22,408 nucleotides of DNA from positions 2,201,674-2,224,081 of the forward strand of contig NW_004754929.1 of assembly GCF_000188695.1 (NCBI RefSeq). Reading direction: 5' to 3'. Shown here one piece after another: positions 1 to 9,541 of this stretch. A model generated the notes under the pieces. The model did not search any database. It was given only the letters and a program-made list of their open reading frames with translations, and was not told the origin of the DNA. Position 1 is the stretch's first letter. Each line of letters starts with the position of its first letter. The translations under genes were made by a program, and so were the position numbers. The stretch comes from Salpingoeca rosetta (Eukaryota > Opisthokonta > Choanoflagellata > Craspedida > Salpingoecidae).

Positions 1-2
1 AA

Positions 3-36
<34 letters not shown>

Positions 37-135
37 TGTTCCCTCACAAGAACTGCAACCCCTTCCCCTTTCCCCCCTGTCCTCCTCTTCCCTCCACCCT
101 TTCCTCTCCCCCTTTCCCTTTCTCAACACCCGCAG
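1..135 (+). other. 3' part of an intron of the TPR gene
   Basis: A (CA)n tract fills bases 1-30. A long pyrimidine-rich tract follows (about 58-125, mostly C and T) and ends in CGCAG at 131-135, a good 3' splice site. The coding frame of the TPR gene opens directly behind it, so the first exon or exons lie off the left edge. Confidence 0.7.
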
Positions 136-1732
136 GTGGAGCACGACGTTCAAGCAGTCGATTGCCAACATTGGCCATGTGCTGCTGGTGCTCATGCCGT
201 GGCGAGACCCTGTTCCCTTGACACGCGCGTGGTGTTTGTGGGAGATCTTCTGTGGCATCAGCAACGAGGGCACAGAGGTCACCATCCAACTGCCCAAGAG
301 CGAAGAACAGGCGCTCGAAGACGCTATTCGCGACAGCTATAAAGCCGTCACAGACACGCTGGTGCGCGTGCAGGCAGAGCGAGCCGACGCCTTCAACCCA
401 CATGACAAGCACATGATCTTCACAGCGATCGAGTCGTGGGCGGGCGGATTTGGCGCAGTCAACCAAGCCGTGAAGGACCAGCTGCGCGCGTGGTGCCTGC
501 AAAAGGCGGTGGGTGCCGTCGAAGCAATGCGAGCACGAGGCGAGGACAGCACAGGGGCGTTCGCTGGGCTGTGCAACCACGTTGGGTCGGTGCTGAACGA
601 CTTTGGCGAGCACGATCGCGCCATTGCCTACTACGAGACAGCCCTAGCAATTCGGCTACGCACCGAGGGGGAGAAAGGGGGGAACGTGGCGCCGACACCT
701 TCGGCAACCTCGGTATCGCCTACGCCAGCAAGGGCGAGTACGACAAGGCGATTGCGTACTACGAGAAGGCCCTCGCCGTCTTCGTGGAGACGCTGGGCGA
801 GAAGCACCCAAGCACAGCGAACACGTACAACAACCTCGGCCTCGCATACGACAGCAAGGGCGAGCATGCCAGAGGCATCCACTACTACGAGAAGGCCCTC
901 GCCATCAGGGTGGAGACGCTTGGGGAGAAGCACCCGAGCACAGCCACGTCGTACAACAACCTCGGCAGCGCCTACCACAGCAAGGGCGACTACGACAGAG
1001 CCATTGCGTTTTACGAGAAGGCCCTCGCCATCAGGGTGGAGATGCTGGGGGAGAAGCACCCGAGCACAGCCGATTCGTATCTGGGCCTCGGCAACGCCTA
1101 CTACAGCAAGGGCGAGTACGATAAGGCGATTGCGTTTTACGAGAAGGCGCTCGCTATCACGGTGGAGACGTTGGGGGAGAAGCACCCGAGCACAGCGAGC
1201 ACGTACAACAACCTCGGCAGCGCCTACTACAGCAAGGGCGAGTACGACAAGGCGATTGCGTTTTACGAGAAGGCGCTCGCTATCACGGTGGAGACGTTGG
1301 GGGAGAAGCACCCGAGCACAGCGAGCACGTACAACAACCTCGGCAGCGCCTACTACAGCAAGGGCGAGTACGACAAGGCGATTGCGTTTTACGAGAAGGC
1401 GCTCGCTATCACGGTGGAGACGTTGGGGGAGAAGCACCCAAGCACTGCCGATACCTACGGCAACCTCGGCATCGCCTACCATAGCAAGGGCGACTACGAC
1501 AGAGCCATCCACTTCCACGAGAAGGACCTCGCCATCACGGTGGAAGCGTTGGGCGAGAAGCACCCGAGCGTAGCCACGTCGTACTTCAACATCGGCCTGC
1601 TCTATGACAAGCGCGGTGACAAGGAGCAGGCCTGCGCCTACATTCAGCACGCGCTCGACGTTTTTGCGACCACGCTCGGGCCAGACCACCCACACACCCT
1701 CAAGGCGGAGCGCAACCTGCGGCGCATTCGCG
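136..1732 (+). CDS. TIR-like / tetratricopeptide (kinesin light chain-type) repeat protein, large internal exon
   Basis: The exon opens after the splice acceptor at 134-135. The first about 180 residues carry WSTTFK, an IGHVLLVLMPW strand, then RAWCLWEIFC and ERADAFNP. I recognise this block from algal, oomycete and choanoflagellate TPR proteins; its resemblance to a TIR-type signalling fold is an inference. Nine 42-residue TPR units follow, with the pattern GxAYxSKGEYDKAIxxYEKAL then GEKHPSTAxTYNNLG. This is the kinesin light chain/NPHP3 type, a protein-binding superhelix. The frame changes at 689-690, where GTG-GC-GCC-GAC contains a duplicated GC (or has lost one base beside a G6 run). Without this change the protein would end in a long arginine/threonine-rich artefact. 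The last unit ends with GPDHPHT and RNLRRIR. The partner is unknown. A plausible role is cytoplasmic scaffolding or signalling. Confidence 0.8.
1123..1440 (+). repeat. 126-bp tandem TPR units, homogenised
   Basis: Each unit is 126 bp and encodes 42 residues. Units at 1123-1248 and 1249-1374 are identical base for base. The third copy from 1375 is identical for about 60 bases before it diverges. The flanking TPR units share the protein motif but differ at many silent sites, so this pair is a recent duplication or gene-conversion product, or an assembly expansion. Confidence 0.85.
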
Positions 1733-2010
1733 GTGGTGCTGTGACTAGGCAGCACACATCCACGCAACACGTGTCAGAGTCTCGACTTCAGCAGCAACAG
1801 TGCTTGCTCATCGCAACCTTCTTCTTCGGTTCATCTCTTCTGCTGTTGTGTACCAGTCGTCTGCTCCACAACGCAACCTGCTCATGCGATTTCTCGGTGC
1901 AGTTGCACATGCTGACGTTGACGCAAGACGCCCAGCAAACACGGGCAGCGACGGTGAGGACAAGAAGACAGGGACTGGGCGAGATGCTCCTCGTGGCTGC
2001 TCTGTACCAG

Positions 2011-2339
2011 CAAGGGCGATGTACGAGGACGCTTGCGAGTGCCCTGGTGAGCCACTGGCCGGCTGGTTGCGGAAGCGTGGGCGACGGAGGGCCGCCTTTC
2101 GCCCGTGCTGGTGCAAGCTTGACGACGACCGCCTGACGTACAGCAAGGGTCCTTCCCTGGCAGAACGTGGGCGCATCCCCCTTTCCAGCGTGCTGTCAGC
2201 TGAGCTCGCCCATGGTGGCGAGGAGTTACACGTCGCTGTTCCCGGCCGCACCTTCGTCTTCCGCCTGCACGCGCGCTCTGACACCTCGCTCGCTGACTGG
2301 TGCACTGCCACCAACAGCCGGATCAACGCCACCACTTGA
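2011..2339 (+). CDS. PH-domain exon, probably the C-terminus of the TPR gene
   Basis: From about 2050 the third frame encodes a pleckstrin-homology domain. It begins GWLRKRG, followed by RPCWCKLDDDRLTY, GRIPLSSV, FVFRLHARS and a terminal LADWCTA with the invariant tryptophan, and stops at TGA 2337-2339. PH domains bind phosphoinositides or proteins at membranes. A plausible intron is 1733-2010: the acceptor is a pyrimidine-rich stretch ending TGTACCAG, and its 278-bp length restores the frame from the TPR exon into the PH frame. The donor (GTGGTG) is weak. The alternative is a separate small gene starting further upstream in this frame (open from about 1800). The PH call is firm; fusion to the TPR exon is inferred from same-strand adjacency and compatible phase. 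Confidence 0.7.
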
Positions 2340-2346
2340 CTGTGTG

Positions 2347-2348
<2 letters not shown>

Positions 2349-2397
<49 letters not shown>
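2349..2397 (+). repeat. (GT)n microsatellite
   Basis: An almost uninterrupted (GT)24 tract starts ten bases after the PH-domain stop codon, so it lies in the presumed 3' untranslated region. No AATAAA-type signal was found nearby. Confidence 0.95.
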
Positions 2398-2399
<2 letters not shown>

Positions 2400-2539
2400 T
2401 GCTGGTTTGCCTCTTTGCTCCTTTGCTCCTGTCTTTCCTTCACGTGCTTGCTTTCCCCTTGCTTTTACTTGCTTGACGTTGCTTGTTTCACACTTCAGTA
2501 AACTCATCACGCAATCAACCAGCTGACGAGCAACGAGCA

Positions 2540-3430
2540 TACAACCTATCACGTCAACCAAACAAGCAAGCAGGTCCTCTTTCACTCCCACGTCCACGCC
2601 CACAACGCCCGCCTTGCGCATCAGGGTGCGGCTGGTGGAAAAGTAGTTCCATCAGCACGTGAATGTGTGGGGGCATCGGCAGCGGGTTCGGCCGCTCAGC
2701 GTGCACAACGCCCAGCAGCCTGTCGGGAGGGCTGGGTCGCCAGCCTGTCCTCGTTGTCCGTCCGCGACCGTGCGGAACAGCACGTCGTCGCTGCAGGCCC
2801 ACGCTAGTCAGGGATGCGCCCAACTCTCGTGCTGCACCTCCACCACCGTCTCCTCCTCGGGGTTCAGGTTGCCCGTCCCCAGCGACAGGACCCACCATGC
2901 CAAAGGGCTGCAGCGACATCAGGAACGTGAAAGGTCCGCGTTCCGGCAGCGCGTTTTCGCTATCTTGTCTCCACGTCGGTCTTGCTGCGCATCATGCCCG
3001 CGAACTCGGCGGCAATCCCCGACGGCAGCTGCAGCTTCATCTCGAACGGGGGCCTGCAGCGTCTTCTGGCTGACGACCACGTGCGTGCCCTTGCCCACCT
3101 CGCGCGCGCGCGTGTCCTCGGGCGAGACGTTAGAACACGCCACCCGTGTTTGGGGCACACCCGTCCGTCTGCGCAAACCACAATCGTGTTGACGTGTGTT
3201 GTCGTGCTGGAGCGTGCGCTTGGGGTTCCAGCGGCCCTCACACATGCCGGGGTCGGCGAGCGACCTGAACCCAAACGGCCGTCGGCAGCGGTGGTCGATG
3301 GTGAGTCCGCTGTGCCCGTTCACGCATCCTGACAGGTGTGCTTGCTCTTGATGGCTGTTGGTGCTGGTGGTTGGGGAAGAAACGACGCCACGGTAGACAG
3401 GCAAATGACTGGGCGTGGATGTGGAGACGT
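2540..3430 (-). other. Broken, unidentified coding-like sequence
   Basis: Several minus-strand pieces read like protein, each in a different frame. In 5'-3' order they include GKGTHVVVSQKTLQ (about 3060-3100), PFEMKLQLPSGIAAEF (about 3000-3050), RGPFTFLMSLQPFGMVG (about 2895-2945), NLNPEEETVVEVQHESWAHP (about 2820-2880) and DDVLFRTVADGQ (about 2755-2795). The last two share a frame but are separated by TGA. Either this is a separate gene with several indels or a relic. It does not resemble the part of FANCD2 that should follow the block upstream, and I do not recognise the family. The plus-strand readings here are shadows. Confidence 0.35.
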
Positions 3431-3925
3431 GGTGGCAACGGAGCATGTCAGCTGAACGCACTTGTCGGCATAGATGAGCTGCAAGGCCTGCAACAGCGAG
3501 GAGAGATGGTTGCCTGTTGGACAAGCGAGGAGACGGGTGAGTGATGGATGAGGAGGAGCACGACAGGTCCACACGGGGAACTCAGGTGAACCGCAAACAA
3601 GGGCGCAAACAAGGGCGCAAACGCACGCACGCACGCACACACGAACACACCGTCGATGGAGATGTCTGCGGCGTTGGCAAGAGCGAGCCAGGTGCGGGTG
3701 ACGGTGATGGCAGCGATGGTGCCGATGCATTTCAGCTCTTCATTGAATTGAGACAGCTGCCGTACACGGGGTGCAATGCAGAAGGAATGGTTGCGGTGGT
3801 GTTGGTAGTGGTGGTGGTGGTAGTGAAACGGGTGACAGACGCTCTTCATGGAAGGACATTATGTTATCCAACACACCTTCCCCACCGCACAAGTTCACAC
3901 ACACACACACACACACACACACATT

Positions 3926-3982
<57 letters not shown>

Positions 3983-5163
3983 ACACACACACACCATCTT
4001 CCTCTGAGGCCTGCGGCTGCGGTGCGCTGGCGGTCAAACGTGAGCGTGGTCAGGATACGGAAGAGCTGCCGAATGTGGATGAAGTGCGGGTTGCCCAGGC
4101 AGTCCAGGATGCCGTTCAGCATGAGCGCAAACGGGTGCAGCAGCTTCGGGTCATCTGGGGCCAGCGACAGTAGCAGCACAGGCATGGCTGCGTCCACCTC
4201 CTGTGCTTGCCCCCGTGCCAATGTGCGCCACTAGCGCCCCGACCACCTCCGGCCGTGGAGGCGAGGTGGCGGCTGCCGCCGGTTCAGGATGTTGGCCATG
4301 TGCACAATCACATCAAGAATGCGCGCGTGTGTCTGGCAAACATGGCTGCAGCCATGACGGCGGTGAGCCGGCCCGTGCTTGCAAGCTTGATGACGGTGGT
4401 CTCCGCGCCGCGGCGGTGGGCGTTCTGGTGCTTGGTGAAGCAGCAACAGCACAAGCAGATCGAGGGCGGTGATTGGCTGGGCCGTGGTCGTCTTGAGTTG
4501 GCCGCAGCCACGCCTTTGCAATGTGTGCATCAAAATGCCAGCCCGTTCTTGATGGCAGCCACCACAGGCAAACACATCGTGATCATCACCCCGTTGTTGG
4601 TGCTGGCCGTGTGCATGGTGGAGGAGTCAGCGATCATGTTCGCTGTCAGCGCATTCACATCCATTCCATCCGCTGAACATCAACGTGCATGTGTGTGAGT
4701 GTGTGCGAAGGCATGTGAGGGAGCGGCTGTGAGAGAACAAGCCACAGCGACACGTGCAGGCGGGCGCGTGTGAGATCGCAATCACACAGTCACACACTAT
4801 GGCATCATCTTCCACTCCTCGCCGCCCTCAACAGTACCGCCACCACCTTGCTGCATGAGAAACTTGATGACGATTGGGAGGCACGCTGTACTGTACGATC
4901 CAAGCTGGCTCAACACGTGGTCGCAGATCTCGCGCAGGCACGCCTGCGCCACACTGCACAGTAGGGTGTATGTGGGGGAGGGGGAGGGGGAAAGATGGTG
5001 AGGGATGGTGGTGGAATGGCTGCGTTGCAATCCAAGAACTTAGTGGCTGAGGAACACACCACAGATACACAGCATCATTGACAACACCACCACCAACATC
5101 ATCAACGTCGTGTTCGTACTTGAGGTCTGAGAATGCGTCTAGGATGGCCGGCACCAACGACGG
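3430..5163 (-). CDS. FANCD2: FANCD2-like Fanconi anaemia core protein, middle portion, frameshifted
   Basis: FANCD2 is a helical-repeat DNA clamp subunit that is monoubiquitylated in interstrand-crosslink repair. Pieces follow the human order. [14 protein letters not shown] runs from 5163 down (human LTVPILDVLSSL). [10 protein letters not shown] and [12 protein letters not shown] lie at 4855-4962 (human LPVIIKFIL). Then come [33 protein letters not shown] and [10 protein letters not shown] (about 4330-4630). [17 protein letters not shown] and [18 protein letters not shown] follow (about 4010-4250; human VDTALDVLL and QIRKLFYVLSTLAF). Exon 3651-3756 reads [12 protein letters not shown] (human YKLIGIIGAVTM) and joins in phase to the exon from 3513, [16 protein letters not shown]. 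At least five frame changes are needed, for example at the C5 run 4210-4214 and the A4 run 4532-4535. About 25 residues are missing near 4250, and both termini are absent or unrecognised. Confidence 0.75.
3896..3993 (+). repeat. (CA)n tract inside a FANCD2 intron
   Basis: Two (CA)n blocks are separated by one ATTCAAA interruption. On the FANCD2 sense strand this is (GT)n beginning directly at the donor that ends the exon carrying [10 protein letters not shown]. Confidence 0.9.

Positions 5164-5164
<1 letters not shown>

Positions 5165-5194
<30 letters not shown>
5165..5194 (+). repeat. (TG)n tract abutting a FANCD2 3' splice site
   Basis: On the FANCD2 sense strand this is (CA)n running straight into CAG at 5164-5166, so the repeat itself supplies the acceptor sequence in place of a pyrimidine tract. 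Confidence 0.8.
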
Positions 5195-5198
<4 letters not shown>

Positions 5199-5199
5199 G

Positions 5200-5757
5200 T
5201 GTGGTGGGAGGGGGCAATGACGGACGAGCGCATTGCGTCGTGACACCCACACCAAGCAAGGCTGGCATACCAAGGGTGCACATCAACGACAGGTGAACAA
5301 GCCATAGTGTCGCTCGCATGTTCCAGTCATTGTTGTTGGCTTGCGCTCACCTCACTGTGCTGATGAAGCAGGTGTTGTTGGCAATGGTTGTGATGTTGTC
5401 CTTCACATCATCACTCTTCTTACTCATATATGTGTGTGTGAGCTGTCTTCTTGCTTGTCTCTGCTGTTCTTTCTACAACCAGCTTTGTTTCTGTGGTAGT
5501 TGCTGTGGTTGCTTTCCTCGTCCGCCACTGCCCATCATCATCTGCATCGCTGCAGACAGCAACCAAAGAAATGCCAACACCACCACCACGCAGGTTTGTT
5601 TGTTCTTCCACATGACATGTGTGTGTGTGTGTGCTTTGATGAGTTGTTTCGTCAACAGACATGTTTCCCTCACCATCACCATCACGTGTTCGTGTTGTCG
5701 CAGACGAGGCACAAGCGCATAGCAACGGCAATGTGGTGCCTCTCACTCACTCACTCA

Positions 5758-5847
<90 letters not shown>

Positions 5848-6154
5848 GGCCATGCACTGCGGCATGGTGAGATGCAGACACCAAGCTACCAAGGGGGTGC
5901 CAGTTGAGAGCATCATCATCTTTCCCTGTTACACCAGCTGCCCTGAGGTGAGTGCGTGCTCGTGTATGTGCGTGTGTGCTTGCGTGTACGCGTGTGCGTA
6001 ACACCGCGTGTTTCCAAATCGTGTATCAAGCATGATGGTGCCATGGTGTATTGAAGGTGGCGATGCGCTGCGCATGCTGAACCTCAGACCTCGGCTTCAC
6101 TTCCCTCCCTTGTCCCTCACTGCCATCATCATCACCTTTACCATCACCGATGTG
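5200..6154. other. Region between FANCD2 and the E1, no gene supported
   Basis: It contains a possible minus-strand exon ending at a GTGAGC donor near 5350 (short asparagine/threonine-rich peptide) and a possible plus-strand exon ending at GTGAGT near 5947 (VPVESIIIFPCYTSCPE). Neither could be assigned to FANCD2 or E1. The N-terminal exons expected for both genes are not visible here. Confidence 0.4.
5741..5845 (+). repeat. (TCAC)n followed by long (CA)n
   Basis: About five TCAC units (5741-5760) run into an uninterrupted (CA)n of about 85 bases, the longest perfect tract in the window. It lies between the head-to-head FANCD2 and E1 genes. Confidence 0.95.
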
Positions 6155-7693
6155 CGTGTACAAGGAAGGCGTTGTTGCGCAGGGGCTCGTCAAGTTCAGC
6201 AGCCGCTACAGGCCCATCCACCAGCTCTTCAACTTCAACGTAGGTGCAGAGGAGTGTGTGTGTGTGTTATGTGTGTGTGTGTGTGCGTGCGTGCGTGCGT
6301 GTGTGTGTATGTGTATGTGTGTGTGTTCAGACAACACGTCGATTGATGAGATTTCAACTCGCCTGTATGCACACTCACCTACTATCTTGATCCATACACA
6401 CGAACTCCCCTCGACATACAATATCACACAACCTGTTGACAGCAAGTGTGTGCTGTACGAGAAGCTGCTGCTGGAGAGCGTGACGATGCGCACGGGCGCC
6501 AACGTCCACGTCATTGTGCCGCACACCACCAACTCATGCAGCGACGGCGGCGACGCAGAAGCAGGTATGTGTGCTGTGTGCACGTGCGTGTGTGTGCATT
6601 TGTGTAGCTTGCACTATCGATTCCACCCTGTCCGAAAACATTGTCGCATCACCACTCAACATCCCTTCTTTCATCTTCTTTTTCTGTTCTCAGGTGGCGG
6701 CATCCCCATGTGCACGCTGCACAACTTCCTGCACGCATGGAGTGGGTGCGGGCCAAGTTCACGGACCTGTTTGTGAGTCCGGTATCGCAGCTGCAGCAGT
6801 TCCTGGAGGACCCTGAGGGGTTCATCTCCTCTCGGGCCTGGAGACGAAGATTGAGCAGCGCGTGGGTGGCGAGCGGATCGGCGCCCTGGAACGCAGCGTG
6901 GACATGCTCAAGGCCATCAAAGACCTCGCCGCACAGGTGCTGGTGTTGTTGTTGTTGTTGAAGGTGGCAGCGTGTGGTAATTGTGTGGTAATTGTGTGAT
7001 GGATGTGATGGAGGTTTGTCCTGCTTATGAGGGTTGACACCACCACCGAACCACCACCACCACCACCACCACCACCACCACCACCGACACGTTCTTTCCT
7101 CAGCTGCAAGAGAAGCCGACGATGGAGACGTGAGTGTCGCTGGCGTGGCGTGACTTTCACGCGTTTGTCCGCCACGTCATCCTGCAACTCATCGCCACCT
7201 TCCCCGCAGGCGCAAAGACCAAGAGTGGAGAGCCCTTTTGGTCAGGTGAGGACTCGCGTGTGTGCATGCGTGTGTGTGTCTGTGTTTGTGTGTGTGTGTG
7301 CGTGTATGTGTGTGTGTGTTCGTTCTGGCAGCACCACCCACACCGCAACTGATCGCGTGTTTGCCTCGTTCCATTGTTCCTCACCTTTCGTGTGTTGTGC
7401 CCATATAGGCCACAAGATCTTCCCCGAGGCGCTCGAGTTTGATCCGCAGAATCCGCTGCACAAGGCGTTTCTGATTGCCGTCACCAACCTCTACGCATGC
7501 GTCTTCAAGGTGGGCTGGCTGTGGGGTGCCTTGTTTGCTTGGGGGTTAGATGGTGGTGGCGGTTGCTTGGGGTGAGGTGGTGGTGGCGGTTGTGTGCAGT
7601 CGTTTTATGCTAACATCACTGCCTCATCTGCGACGATGTTCAGGTGCACCCGACCAAGTACCCGAGCGAGGAGAACAAGCTCCACATCAAGCG
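6155..7693 (+). CDS. Ubiquitin-activating enzyme E1 (UBA1/UBA6-like), internal exons only
   Basis: E1 adenylates ubiquitin and carries it on a catalytic cysteine. Exons, with GT-AG borders and mostly matching phases: about 6155-6239 (KFSSRYRPIHQLFNF, end of the inactive adenylation domain), 6443-6564 (LYEKLLLES, NVHVIVPHTTNS), 6694-6936 (GGIPMCTLHNF; then EWVRAKFTDLF), 7104-7245 (AWRDFHAFVRHVILQL, GEPFWSG), 7409-7509 (FDPQNPLHKAFLIAVTNLYA) and 7644-7693. The catalytic cysteine is TGC 6711-6713 in the family motif PxCTLxNF. Oddities: the nucleotide-binding core of the active adenylation domain, expected between the first two exons, is absent. ESGTxGT reads ESVTMRT. About four residues plus a frame are lost after HNFLHA. 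Another frame change lies near 6830. TGA at 7131-7133 replaces the usual cysteine. The C-terminal part is missing. UBA1 versus UBA6/7 is not resolved. Confidence 0.75.
7051..7085 (+). repeat. (CCA)n trinucleotide repeat in an E1 intron
   Basis: Uninterrupted CCA triplets lie about 20 bases before the TTTCCTCAG acceptor at 7103, where they help form a C-rich tract. Confidence 0.9.
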
Positions 7694-7704
7694 GTGAGCC
7701 GTGA

Positions 7705-7732
<28 letters not shown>
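7705..7732 (+). repeat. (TG)n after an E1 donor site
   Basis: The tract starts about ten bases after the GTGAGC donor at 7694. The rest of 7694-8069 shows no coding signal and ends in a pyrimidine-rich acceptor at 8068-8069. Confidence 0.85.
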
Positions 7733-7736
<4 letters not shown>

Positions 7737-8069
7737 TGGCGCATCCTGAAGCTGCTGCTCTTCCACTGCAACAGTTGTTCCTTTCTCTTCTGTCAAAGCC
7801 TCTTGTGCTTTGACCTTTCTTTCGTGTTCCGTCCACGTTGCGTGCGCTGGCTCAGTTCTTTGGCTCACACCATCGACACACTTCAATACAGCCACTCATC
7901 CATCCAACAACACTTCCCTCTCAACACAAACCACGAATATACATCGCACATCCATTTCAGCACCAGTCTTCCCAGGACATCAAGAACATCAAGCAGCCAA
8001 GCAGACACGCACTCCTACCCTCGTCTCTCTCAAGCTGCTGGCAGCTGTCCTTCTGCTTCTTCTGAGCAG

Positions 8070-9541
8070 GGCGGCTACTCCTACGTCAACGCCAGTCCCG
8101 ATGGCCGCCTGCTGGTAGCTGAGTCGTTTGTGTGGGGCATGCACGGGCTGGCGTGCAAGCAGCGCATGCCCGTCACAGCAACCGACATGGTGTGGACCAA
8201 GGACGGCAAGCACCTCATCTGCCCCTCTTACTCCCCTACTCCCGCGTGTACATGTGCGGCCTCGGTGCACATGAGGCTGAACGCACAGTCATCTTCGGGG
8301 ATCTTTCCTGGCGCTGAACTTGCATGCGCCGCCGCTTCCGATGGGACCCTGTGGGTCACCGAGAGGTGGCAGAAGGTGCCCTACGAGTGCAAGCTGCACC
8401 GCGTGCCAGACCTCAAGTGCCTGGCGGTTGTGCCGTCCACCTTCGAGCACACGCGCTACATGGCAGTCACGCCCACCCTGTACATCGCGGGCAACAAGAC
8501 GGGCGTCATCTCTTTGTGGCAGCTTGGTGAGCCATCGACCTTGCTTGCAGAGTGGAGGGCTGATGTTGTCGGTAATGGCGAGGAGACGATACAAGACGTG
8601 GGCGGAGAAGAAGCGAGAGGGGAAGTAGAGGCGGAAACGGCAAGCAAGGAGCGCGTGCGCACTGCCGTGGATGCGTTGCGTGTCACCCCTGATGGCCGCT
8701 TCCTAGTGACTGCGTCCACCTCCACCGACTTGCGCGTGTGGGATCTCAGCACCCTCACATCCACACGATCAGCAACAACACAACATGAAGGGACAGCAGC
8801 AGTGGCACCAACAACAACAACAGCAACAACAACAACGACACGCCCGTTTGTATTTGTCGTGCGACGTTGGTACAACCCAAAGAGGTCACGGGCGTTCATG
8901 TCCTGCACATCACAGTGTTTGCGGACAGCAGCAACAAGCTTGCTAGCGCGTGCGGAAACACAGTGCACGTCTGTGCCATTGACCACCACCAGCAACAACA
9001 ACAACAACAGCAGCAGCAGGAGGAGCACCACCAGCAGCAACAACAGCAACAGCACGTAAACGGCAGCAGTGGTGGCGTGAGCAGTGCGCTGACGCGTGTG
9101 GCGGTGTTGGATGACTTGTTTGTGGACGAGGCAGAGCCGAACGCCAACATGACCGCCGCCACCATGGCCACCCACCCAACTGATGACAGCCTGCTGGCGA
9201 TTGACACTGCGCGAGATGACGTGTTTGTTGTGTGTGACGTCGCCGACCACAAGGTCCTCAGCAAGCTCAAAGTGAGCAGAAACGCTCCGGTCAAGTTCGG
9301 CGTCTTTGCCCGTCGCAGCAGCATCTTGTTCGTCAACTCTGTTGAGAGCGTGATCAAGTGCGACTACAGTACGGGGCAGCACACCACCATATTGCATCGC
9401 AATGACAGAGCAGATGATATGGTCGTGTGCTATCACCAGCACCCGCTCACTGTTTCAAGCAGCGTTTTGCAAGGCAGGGTTGCCCTGTGGGCGCTGGGAC
9501 CGACCCTGAACCGCGCCATGATCCTCCACACAGCCGTTTGA
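8070..9541 (+). CDS. WD40-type beta-propeller protein with polyglutamine tracts
   Basis: The exon opens after the acceptor TTCTTCTGAGCAG with GGYSYVNASPDGRLLVAE. Propeller blades follow: DMVWTKDGKHLI, TLYIAGNKTGVISLWQLG, ALRVTPDGRFLVTAS with DLRVWDLST (a classic WD strand), ITVFADSSNKLASACGNTVHV and a last one ending GRVALWALG before TGA 9539-9541. Two CAA/CAG-rich stretches (about 8805-8840 and 8992-9055) encode Thr/Gln-rich and polyGln loops. At least three frame changes are needed: near 8225 and 8305, where a better reading is VYMCGLGAHEAERTVIFGDL, and in the repeat-rich stretch near 8790-8867. The orthologue is unknown to me. Its phase does not fit the preceding E1 exon, so it is probably a separate gene whose 5' exons are missing. 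A scaffold role is generic to the fold. Confidence 0.65.

Noticed and set aside
1123..1440. CRISPR-like regular repeats
   Set aside because: The regular spacing is the coding periodicity of TPR units, without distinct spacers, in a eukaryotic gene.
631..1770. Long minus-strand open frame opposite the TPR array
   Set aside because: It is the shadow of a GC-rich 126-bp repeat with no stop in the opposite frame. The plus-strand TPR motif is unambiguous.
5741..5845. Z-DNA or promoter element between FANCD2 and E1
   Set aside because: Long (CA)n tracts can adopt Z-DNA, but the same repeats occur in many introns of this window, so no specific promoter role can be argued.
7131..7133. TGA read as cysteine or selenocysteine (altered genetic code)
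   Set aside because: TGA is the ordinary terminator of the PH, WD and exostosin genes here, so recoding is unlikely. A substitution, error or an intron beginning at GTGAGT 7130 is simpler.
8992..9055. Glutamine-rich stretch as a prion or amyloid signal
   Set aside because: It is a loop insertion within the WD protein and typical of CAG/CAA slippage; nothing further supports a special role.
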